Source of the DNA: Halicephalobus mephisto
Lineage: Eukaryota > Nematoda > Chromadorea > Rhabditida > Panagrolaimidae
Assembly: GCA_009193035.1 (NCBI GenBank)
Contig: SWDT01000012.1
Coordinates: 62,001 to 126,000, forward strand
Length of the DNA: 64,000 nt
Direction: 5' to 3'
This document shows, piece by piece, positions 9,436 to 19,085 of the stretch (position 1 is its first letter; every line of letters begins with the position of its first letter). A model generated the notes under the pieces. That model made no database searches. It had not been told where the DNA came from and worked only from the letters and a program-made list of their open reading frames with translations. A program made the translations under genes and the position numbers.

Positions 9436-10971
9436 TCAATCTAGTTGACAACCGTTTTCACTAACTTCTAATCTATGACTAGATTTGATATAAAAGTTAT
9501 AATTTTCTGAAATGGATTTCTTTATGAAATTGGACCTGTATTGGACACAGGTCTGATTGAGCAATATCGGGATGATTGGTCTGCACAGTTCGAAAGAAAG
9601 ACATCGATCAAACGACGGCCTCAGGCAGTCATCGAAAGTGGAGTAATAGAAGTCAGTGAACGTCAAACGCCTTAGGAATTTGTTGATTTTTTGAAATCTG
9701 GAGATTCTGGATTTGGAAACAGTCGATATGGCTTCGATGTGATGAGGGGAGAAAAGAGAGGGCATATATTCGTCCTAAAACAAGTGAATAGTTGAAAATT
9801 AAACAAAAATATGCATACAAAAATGGATTCATTGGAAAAGATCCAGTTCCTGACATGAATAAACTTCATTTCGTCGACATTTACCCATGTCCTCTCCATT
9901 GTTTTATTGTAAATCAAAGCCCAATGGACCCAGATCGTTTCAACAAGACTAGGCTTGTAGATTGACTTTAGTGGATGTTCTTTCCCATTAAATCTGATTG
10001 AAGTCAAGCTCTTTTCCAAGTCGAAATCCATCAAATCCCTCCCTGACCAGATTTCTGTATCAATATTTCTTACATTCAGGAAAATCGTTCTTAGATTCCA
10101 TGAATTTACAAACTTCTCATAATAATCATATCCTTCCTTCATCCACAAAAGCTCATCGGGGTCGTGGACGATGATGAAGTCGGCGGCTTCTCTGTACCTC
10201 ATGAAGCAGTCGTTGAGAGTGCCGATCTGGTCGCGGTTCCAGATATTGTCTAAGGATCTGAGTTCCGGCACTTGGGGGATGGACCAGAACCTGAGGTCGA
10301 CGATTTTCTCCTTTTCGTACCTCCTCAGAAGCTGGTAAACGCCGTTCAGAGCACTCATCAGGTAGTAGATCTGACGAGTGACCCCGAAGTAGTGGTGGTA
10401 TTCGATGCTCGTCAGGTACAGCTGCCACCGCTCCCCGAAGTAGATCGAGCTCGTACAGCTCACAATCCCCAGCTTCTCCATCACTGGCTCTTCGTACTCC
10501 AGCTTCACCATCCGTCCTGTGCTTTTTCGCGAATCAAATAAGTAAACACTTGTCGGTGAAGGAACCGTCTTACACGAAATAACCATGTTCAAGAAGGAAC
10601 AAGCTCTAGTAGGATCCGTTTGGACATACTGGGGTCGGGGCCGGGAATAGTCCAGGAGGTAGTCGTTGTTAGAGTTGGCAGACATACAGCCTACTTCATT
10701 GTCCTTATTTAGAAGAATGTCTTCATTCCCTATTGCCAGAATCACCATGGTGTCATTGGAGTAACTACAAATTAACTTCTTGAATGTTAGACTCTACAAA
10801 AAAACTCACAAACTAGACCTATTAAAGTACAGTACGGTCTCAATTATTAAGTCGATGTTACTCTCGGTGTCAGATCGGTTACCAATTCCCACAAGTTTAA
10901 TTAGTATTCCAAGTAAAAGAAAATAAAAAATAATCAAAGATATAAACCATTTCAAAGTTAAAAACTTTTCC
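9436..10971 (-). CDS. GT92 (DUF23) glycosyltransferase, start unresolved
   Basis: Exon 1 is 10810-~10971, exon 2 is 9819-10764 and exon 3 is 9436-9774. Exon 1 encodes KWFISLIIFYFLLLGILI, a signal-anchor, and joins exon 2 exactly as in the 4.1 kb paralogue (SSLF-YSNDTMVILAI against SKLF-YENDTMVVLFL, same phase). Exon 2 has YFGERWQLYLTSIEYHHYF, REAADFIIVHDPDELLW (DPDE metal site) and ETIWVHWAL. Exon 3 has the Cys-rich tail ending SENGCQLD. The frame is open throughout. No in-frame ATG precedes the anchor: an in-frame TAA lies just upstream, and the nearby ATG at 10980 is in another frame. The start may sit on an unseen 5' exon using the TTTCAG at 10972-10977, or it has been lost. Confidence 0.75.
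10148..10573 (-). repeat. GC-rich GT92 core, inverted partner of 4573-5010
   Basis: Near-identical to 4573-5010 in reverse orientation, with sharp edges: upstream the genes differ, and downstream one continues LLWMKEG and the other LIMFPQG directly after the shared DPDEL. This copy has the intact reading frame. Confidence 0.85.
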
Positions 10972-10980
10972 CTGAAACAT

Positions 10981-11607
10981 CTAAATTATCATTTTTGTTA
11001 CAATTATCAAGTGTGTATCAAAATAACGAAAACTCAAAAGATCATTTTCGGATTTCAAAAGTCTAAAAACAAAAATTCTCTTTGATACTTTTGAGTTTCT
11101 AAAGTGTAATTTTACAGAGCAAAAATATGTTATGAAATTTTGTAGAATTTCTTCAATGAGTTTTTAAAACTTTTTAAAACCAAAAATTGAACTATCCCAC
11201 GTTCACGTGGTTCCGAAAATATAGCGAAAACATCCAGCGGATCCAGAAAACTTTGGATTTTGTACCCTATTTTGTTACCTTATCGAAATACTACAAATTA
11301 AGAAATTCACTTCGAAAAATCAAGCAAAGCGCAGGTGGATCTTTATCTTGTCCATCCTCTTTTTCTAGATATTCTTACGTAAATGTATAAGAATCATTAA
11401 ATTACCTTCTGATAATCTTCCTAATCCACTTCTTCAAAACCATTTAGATCAATTATCGAAAGCAAATCAATAAATAAAAATGCTAAAATCTAGATCTTTG
11501 AGAAAAACGAAATACCCAAGTCATCTAGTTTTCGGAAAGAAAAAACTAGTGTTATTCAAAATCCAGACAATTTTCACTTTGTTTTAGTGAGAAGTTTTCA
11601 AAGAACA
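10981..11607. other. AT-rich spacer between divergent genes
   Basis: It must contain the upstream region of the minus-strand GT92 gene and of the plus-strand FkbM-like gene. One open frame (about 11187-11390) shows no recognisable motif and was not called. No repeat or RNA gene was seen. Confidence 0.5.
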
Positions 11608-13017
11608 ATGAAGAACGTTTTCATCATAAATGTTACCGGAATGATTATTTTGTTTATTTGTTTATTTTATGTGATTACCAATCGAACAAATTCCGAAAAA
11701 ATAAGTTATAAGAATTTATTTAAGGTCTGTTCAAGTTTTGATTATTAATGAATTTTTCGAAATCAAAGTTGTCGATTTTCCAAATATTTTGTTCTTCGAA
11801 CTCAACAGCTCAGTACAAATTCAGATGTTTAAACTTCGAAATTTGAATTAATTCAAAGTCGATAGTTCTGATCAAAATCCTTTTAGTCTAGAGTTTCATC
11901 TACTTCGATTACACGGACATTTAACTGCTTAGAACAGCAGCTTCATCGGGCGGTTCAGAATATCAAAAAAGGATTGTTCGACAGCGTCTACAGTGAGATT
12001 CACCAACATATAAATGTAAGTGCTTCCTTATCACTAATATCTCTCAAAATTTAATGGTAGTTTTTATAATTGATATTTCAAATCAATAACCCTAAAAGCT
12101 CCTTGAAAATTGTAAAATTTATGTTTGAAACAGTTTCATAACACACTATATTTGATTTTTATATTTATTCCAGTAGAATTTTACAGAATCTTTTAGATTA
12201 TTCCAAAACTTAGTTAACAGTTCTAAAATCTTATGAAATTTTTAGAACCTCTTAAAATTGAAAATTTTTGAATTTTTTGAATATTCTAAATATATAGAGG
12301 ATTTTTAAAAAGTGCATTTTAATAATCTTGCATTGAAAATACAAATTCAATTTCCCTTTTATATTACTTTTTTATTTTCTTCATTAACCGTTCTAGCACT
12401 GTGGACGCGGGACTTTCAACTCTCTCCCCTTAATCAATCTGACCTCCTTCGATAGTACGGTTCTCTACTTACCTCCAGTCTACTCTGACGAGTCCTGCAA
12501 TATCCTCACTCTCGGAATTAATCCCGATGTTAATGCGGAATTCCAAATCAAACAACTCTATCCTCAATGCAGATTCCTCGGAATCGATATCAACGAAGCA
12601 AACGGAAATATTTATAAGAAAAAACTTTCCGGAATATTTGTTCAAGGAAATATCACTACCGAAAGTCCCGGAAATAATTTAACTACTTTCAATTTCCAAC
12701 ATTTCCTCGATCAGTTCAATGACGATAGACCGATTGATGCCATGTTCATAGACATAAGTGGAGAGGAATTTGCTTTATTGGAACTCATTGTCGACAACGC
12801 CAATGAACTTCCTCTAATCTGTCAGACGAATGTAGAACTCCATTTTCCTCACATGCATCCTCCTCGTGGACATAACATTCTGGAGACTCTCTACAGAATG
12901 ATTTCAAAAGAAAAATTCCTTATCCTCCGTATGGAACCGGTAGGACCATTTTACAGAATATTCATTATCAACACCGAAGATTCTCGGTGTAAGTACGCTT
13001 ACTTGGGAACAAAGTAA
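11608..13017 (+). CDS. FkbM-like (Methyltransf_21) type II membrane protein, divergent paralogue
   Basis: Exons 11608-11724, 11887-12015 and 12397-13017 are all phase 0 and give 288 aa. ATG 11608 opens an anchor (TGMIILFICLFYVIT, about residues 9-23). The core repeats the family pattern: CNILTLGINPDVNAEFQIK, CRFLGIDINEA, AMFIDISGEEFALLE (here D-I-S-G-E replaces D-I-E-G-N), QTNVELHFPHMHPP, and a final RCKYAYLGTK. It aligns along its length with the 6.1 kb gene but is much more diverged and lacks that gene's small internal intron. Exon 2 was chosen because only the acceptor at 11885-11886 keeps the frame between exon 1 and the helical segment LEQQLHRAVQNIKKG. The replaced acidic residue may affect activity. 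Confidence 0.78.
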
Positions 13018-13070
13018 ATACGGTTTACTAAAGTGTCCACAAAACGGCAGGATAATTAGATTAAATAAAG

Positions 13071-16046
13071 TTAACCATCCACTTGCATATTTTCAGAGCC
13101 ATCAGAACTTACTGATGTTGTTGGCTTCTTTGCTTGCTTCATCAAAGTGGTTTTGATTGTGTCTGGACTCATTATCATTCCCATTTCTGGAGCAAGGATA
13201 GATTCTCGCATAGTAAACGGTTTGATCGGAGATAAATTGGCAGCAGCATTTGAATAAAGGTCATTAGCAGAAGATGGCTGCATTAATTCCATACCAAAAG
13301 CTCTCTTCTTTCTCGCAGGCGTATCTCCATCGGATTTGAACCTGATCAGCTCCTGATGTACAAAGTGTTCCATCGACTTTTGAGCAGAATCTAAATGATT
13401 AACAATTTGAGTGGCCAAAACATTGTCATTTTCCCGATGTTGATCCACAGCATTGTAGAGCACTTCTGTTTGTTCGCCGATGATGGTGGTAGTTTCATGA
13501 AAAGTCGAGCTAACTTCATCATGATAGCCTTGGACCGAATTAGAAAGCTAAAGAACGTTATGACAATTTCCAGAGGTTACTAAAACCAAACATACCGTAG
13601 TCAAATTAGCTGTAGCAGTAGAGACAATTTCTTGTGCTGCTTTTACAGAATCAGAAACAAAAGAAGGAATTATTGAGTTCATTGTTTCAATTTCAGTTTG
13701 AGCTTTAGTACTTTCTTCCGATATCTTTTCAAATGTACTCTTTAATTCTGAGGATTTTTCACATGCAGCATTAGCTAAAGCATCTCTAGCTGTCGTTTGA
13801 TTTTCAATAAATTCTTGAACTTCACGAGCTCGACTTTCTTGATTCGTCTTCAATTTCTGTATTAGTTCTTCCATTTGAGAATATAATGAGCTTTCTTCAT
13901 TAAATCTAGTAGCAGAAGACAATTTAAATGCCTCAACGCTGGAAGAATGACTTTGGAAGTATTTTTGACAAGAATTCATGAAGGATTCCATAGAGTTGTA
14001 ATGCTTATTCTCCAGGGACAATAACCCAGACAAAATCCCCGATAAAGTAGTCTAAACTCTGTGATTAAAAAAGGTAAAACTAAAACAACATACCAATCTG
14101 GTCAAAAGTCCTTGTTGGAATTCATGAGAATGACCTTCAGAATTATTTTTATATTCAGTGAACAAAGTGGAGAGGTAACTTCTAGCATCCCCAACAAGAC
14201 CATTAACATGAGTAGAAACTTCATGTATCTTCTTTAATCGTTGAATGGAAGCATCATGGATAGCTCGACAGTGTCCTTTCATTGACTCGGTATCCGCAAT
14301 CGAGGAAGAATTAAATTGGTAGATTTCATCCTTCATTCTATGAGCGGAACCGATTTGTGTAACAGAGAAGTTGCCAAGTAGCTTGTTATTCTCCTCAAAT
14401 ATCATCTGGCATTTCATGTACTTTTCATGCATCTTTTCTAACTCACTACCAATGACAATGTTTGATTCATTCACTTGACGAGCCTGAGCGTACAGTCTTC
14501 TACCTTCGTCTTCAGATTGCTCCAAAGCAAGTTTAGCAGCTTCATACTGTTTAAGCGTTCTTGATCTCTCTTCCTTTTCAGTCTTCAATTCTTCCATACG
14601 CATCGCCAATTTGTTCAAGGCAGCCAGATGTTTCTGATAAGCAATCTGGTATTGTTGGTCCATGAACTCAAAGTCCTTTACAATTTGTTCGTACTTGCCC
14701 ATCGTGACTTCAAGTTGAGCTTCTAATTCTTCAATACGAGTATTGTTTTCCTTGATTTGTTCCTGAAGCTCGTCGTAATTCTCCTGAGCGAGGAAAACCC
14801 CATTTCTCTCACGAGCAGCAATCAAATCCCGTCGAAGACGTTCAATTTCATCACTGTATTCACGAAGTAGGGCTTTCCTGGTGATTTGCTGATTGACTTC
14901 AGGACTGTTCTTGATGTTCTTGGCACGTTGAGCATACTCCAAAGTACTGACAGATTCTTCCAACGAAGTCGATGATGGCGTCAAAGTAGCAATAATCGTT
15001 GTGATTGTCTTTCCACCCAAGGAGTCTTGGAGAATCCTCGTCAACTTGCTTTCGCGATAGGGGATATGAGAGGCATTAGATGTCAATGCAGTAATAACTC
15101 TACCGAGAGTAAGAAGTGACTGATTGATGCTACCAGCTTCTCTTGCACGTCCAGCAGTGGAGCCTGAACGACCAATATTTTCTGATCCAGCAAGGTCAAC
15201 CAAATTAAGCTTTCCAGTCTTGAGCAAAAGTTCTTCCGATTTCATTTCATTGTCCCGGAAAAGAACAGAAACAGTGAAAACCGAATGAGATCTGCTCGAA
15301 TTCATATTCATCAACGTAGCGGCTGTCCTTCTACGTTCAGCTCCTTTCTTCAACAAGGAATACACTTCGTTACGATTTCGAACAGTTACTTCAGTCAGAT
15401 TATTGATCAAGACACCCTAAAGAGTGTTAATTAACAGGATTTAAGTGGAAAAAGAAAAACTTGCATTTCCATGGGCTTTGTCATCAAAGATTCGAAGTCT
15501 CTGTTCAGCATCGCCAACTGGCCCAAGTAAGTCATACAGCTCTTCGTTATAGAGTTCCACATAACTAACACGAACACAGAAATCTTCGATTCCAGCCAAC
15601 GCAGAAAATATTTGATGGAGAGCTCTCGGGATAATACCGGCCTTAGGATCGCTGTCCCACGAATAATCTCCTTCCTCATCATGAGCTCCTTCCATGGTAA
15701 AAGTCTTGCCAGTACCCGTCTGACCATAAGCAAACACTGTGCAGTTGAATCCACTGAGTACTTCCTTGATCAATGGAGCCACAATGTCCATGTAGACCTC
15801 CTGTTGAGTTGCCTCCGGACCGTAGCATTTATCAAAAGGTCCGAACTGTTTTCCGACATTCGTGGATATTGTCCTTGTCACAACATCAGCCTTCACTGAT
15901 GAAGTGCCACCTTCGCTTCTTTCAGTGTTGTTTATCGGTCTGAAAATCGCAAAATTACTACAGAAAGTATATATGAAAATTTACCTCAATCGCACCACAA
16001 CTTGGACATTTTTCTTAGGACCCTTCCTATCTTTCGGTTTATTCAT
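13071..16046 (-). CDS. bmk-1: Kinesin-5 (BimC/Eg5 family), BMK-1 homologue
   Basis: Plus-end-directed mitotic spindle motor that slides antiparallel microtubules as a bipolar tetramer. Exons 15985-16046, 15465-15939, 14094-15416, 13596-14051 and 13071-13547 give 930 aa. The motor domain begins [12 protein letters not shown]. The P-loop GQTGTGKT is at 93-100, switch I (NMNSSRSHS) near 216, and switch II (LVDLAGSE) at 251-258. The neck linker ([17 protein letters not shown]) is followed by long coiled coil to about residue 500 and a further helical stalk. Near 846 is GDTPARKKR, a BimC-box-like CDK site. The intron after exon 2 (15417-15464) begins GCAAGT and is GC-AG: using the neighbouring GT breaks the frame into [10 protein letters not shown]. 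The symbol rests on it being the kinesin-5 of a nematode. Confidence 0.92.
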
Positions 16047-16850
16047 CTTTCAGATGGAAATAAACGGATAACAATCAAGAAATCCGTGGACTCAAATATA
16101 GCAGAAAAACCAAAGTTTAAATTCAAAATCGAGCGCGAGAATGCACCACTCGTTTTCGTTCCGAGACCTCGCCGGTTGAACAACTTCACTTTGTCTTTTT
16201 TTCAACTTTTATCATTTTCCAGCTTTTTAATTACTTTCATAATTACTTTCTTTTCATCAATAAACAACGTAATAATAATATGCAAAACTATTTCAATTGC
16301 AATGTTATCTCAATTTAAATCAATTTGAAAGAGTTGTAAGGAAATTTGACTTGCTTCCTTAATTGGCTAGTTCTGTTTGAATTACAACTCCTCGATTTAT
16401 TCGAGCAATCAAACATTAATTAACAACAATTTCTGATAATCCAGCGTCATCGTTTTTTTCATTTTTTTAAATTTCAAAATGGCGTCACTGTTGTCAATTG
16501 GCGCGCAAACTGGGTCCCTGTGACTCAGGGACTTTCTTGCTGAGAGCTTTCTCGTTTTCTGCGACAAGAGTTTTGTAAAAGTTTTGTTTTCTATAAACAC
16601 AAGAAAATGCAGCTGTTCGGGGTTGAATAGCTTCTAGTAAAATTTATAGATGTAATCAACCATTCTATTTTTTATCCCGATAATCAGTGATGATTGTGTC
16701 CGTTATCCACTGGATAAAACTGAAGAGTAAACCTTGGATGATATATTATGACATCCAAAAGAGATTGAATTTCGAAAAAAAAACCTATATAAACCACGAC
16801 TAGAAAATAGTAAAATTGGAAATATAACATCAGTAAATTAATTTTATATT
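16047..16850. other. Intergenic upstream of kinesin-5
   Basis: It holds the kinesin-5 promoter region. One exact AP-1-type site (TGACTCA) lies at 16521-16527 beside a slightly GC-richer patch (16495-16570). Open frames here (for example 16002-16328) show no recognisable motif. Confidence 0.45.
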
Positions 16851-16954
16851 TACTAACAGTGACTTATTTCATAAAAAAATTCATTTTGACTGCAAGTTGG
16901 AAGATGTGAAAAAACATCATCAATATACACTTTTTCTAGTGCTGTATATCTAGT

Positions 16955-17195
16955 AATTTTACTACTTTGAAGTATTTTCGGAAAAATACCGAACATTTCT
17001 GAAATGAACTTGCTGTAGTGTTTGGAAAACAAGAAATTCCTGAAGAAAAAATCACTAATTCGCAATCAAATGAATCAAAGTCAAACTCATCAAGCTACTT
17101 TTGGTCTCATCGACCATAAGAAGAGATTATTAAAAGAATTAAGTGAGTCTGAAAACTTTAAATCGTTTTTAAAAATGTTTTTTTTCCTTGTATTC
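16955..17195 (+). pseudogene. Relic of a carbohydrate sulfotransferase 3' exon
   Basis: The frame around 17060-17170 reads QTHQATFGLIDHKKRLLKEL and ENFKSFLKMF. This matches the C-terminal part of the sulfotransferase copy at 57.4-57.5 kb (SHSTFGLTAHREKLLKEL, ENFKLFLKMY). DNA similarity starts near 16960. Similarity also reappears in the 3' flank (about 17440-17500 against 57650-57710, around AATTGGACA and AAGGACAGC). N-terminal exons and the PAPS-binding motifs are absent, so it is a fragment. Confidence 0.65.
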
Positions 17196-18689
17196 CTATT
17201 TCGCACAAATCAAAAAATCTACAGTAATTTTAAAATTAATTTCTGCTTCTTCGACCCATCTTTCTAGTTGGTGACGTGCGTAGGGGGTAACTCGGCTTGA
17301 GATGAGGGTTTGCTTTTTAAAAGTGTTACTACGATTGTATACTTTTTGGATTCCTCTTGCTTGATATAAAATAAATAGATTCCCTGTGGAGAAGATAACT
17401 ACAACGATTGTTCGATGACTCAGAGATCGATCGGAGCAGAGATTGATTCGGTCGGTTAGAATTGGACAAACTGAAGGACAGCAAAGACTGGAGGCAACAA
17501 GTGCGCGTACTCTTCCCTGAATGGACTCTATCCAAGTCTCTCGTCAAAGACCAAAAAGAATAGAATGTATCTGAAACTATGACTCATCCTTCGTCGCGTG
17601 AGTAGGATATCTTTTGTTCCACTTGAGGAAAGGAAATTTTATTTTTTATTTTTTCTATCTTTGCAACCTCAAAGTCAATAAAAACTTTTCGGTTGACTGC
17701 TTTGCCAATCCTGAAGAGCAGCGTTTGTGCCATTTCCACCGCTGTTCCCTCACGCTAGATGACTCATTTGCGTTCCTTGCTATAACAACGAAAAACTGAA
17801 GATTTATACAAATCTTGCGTAAGAATTTTTTAACTTTGGATTTAATCTAAGAACAGATTGTTTTTTCAAAATGGCTTATCCTGCCGTTCATCAACGGGGC
17901 TGTCAATCAAAAGTGCCAAGTTCTGGAATACCCAGTTTTTAATTTTAAAAAACTTTAAGTAAGCCATTTTTGAGATTTTTACTGGGGTTTGTGGGAGACA
18001 AAAAGTACAAATTGACGGGAGAAAAGAAATAGAAAATGTGTCATTGTTTAAGTTAATAAATAATCCAAATTGAAATTAAAATTTTTTTGAAAAATAGACT
18101 TATCAGATGGGAATTTTAATGGATCCCCGAACGGATTTTTTTATCGTTATACATTCATCTTTTTTGAAAACTTAATCTTTTGGAAAAATTGTTTTTATTA
18201 CGTGTTTGTAAAATTCTAACGCCCTCGGAGTTTATTACTTTTTTGAAGCTAAACCTTATATTTCTGCTTTTGCAAACCTCTTTTATTTTTTAAATATTTG
18301 GCTAATCTTGAGATTATTCTGCTTTTGGATCTGCTGAATCCTTTGATTATTAACTTCCTTCAGCAGAATCACCATATTTCCGAAATTAGCTTCATTGAGA
18401 TTTAAAGACTTAGCCAAAGGCTTTTTGTGTTTTGGCATTTGAATCTTGCAAGTATTTTTAATTTTTTCTTCAAGAGTCGAGGGAACACATGAAAGTTGTT
18501 ATTACCTTTCATGATTGATCCCAGGGGGAATTTTTTGCTTGACCTTTTGAGAGTTGAAATTTTGTTCTTTTAAAAAAGTTAATCTAGGATTAATTTAATA
18601 GGGAAGGCAAAAGAGCAGTAATTACTCCGTTCAAAAATCATTCAATAAATTTCATTTTTGTTTTTATTTTTAATAAAAATCTCATTAAT

Positions 18690-19085
18690 TTTCGTTGATT
18701 TTTATATTTTTATATTTTTAGTATTCCTGCACATGTTTGAGTATAAAAAGCAGCGAAAAACAATGTGGTTTTGATCGAAATTTAAAAAGTAAAATATTAA
18801 ATTTTCGATCAAAAACTCGTTGGTTTTGTTGATTTTTGTATTTTTAGGATATTTAGAAATTTCTCTGTATTTCTGGACATGTATTAATATAAAAATACAA
18901 AATAAAGTACGATTTTGGTCTAAATTAAAAAGATTTGTCAAGTATTAAGATTTCAATCAATATTGTGTTATTTTTCGTTGTTTTTTATATTCTTAATACC
19001 CCTGTATGTACCCTACATTTCTACCTATGTATTAATACAAAAATAACGAAAATAGTGCAAATTTAAGTGAAATTAGAGAAGAAAA
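18690..19085. repeat. Three degenerate tandem units of about 135 bases, each self-complementary
   Basis: Units start near 18690, 18819 and 18965. Each opens with CGTTG(A/G)TTTTT...TATTTTTA, passes through a CCTG...ACATGT or CTATGTATTAA stretch, and closes with TATAAAAA(T/G)AC...AAA. The two ends of each unit can pair. Copies are well diverged. Origin is unknown; an old hairpin element multiplied in tandem is possible. Confidence 0.5.

Noticed and set aside
10272..10541. Plus-strand open frame of 89 codons (and its twin on the minus strand at 4606-4887)
   Set aside because: It is the antisense shadow of the GC-rich GT92 core. GC-rich codon use creates long spurious frames, and it has no motifs of its own.
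11187..11390. 67-codon open frame between the GT92 and FkbM-like genes
   Set aside because: No homology to either family and no conserved motif; chance length for this composition.
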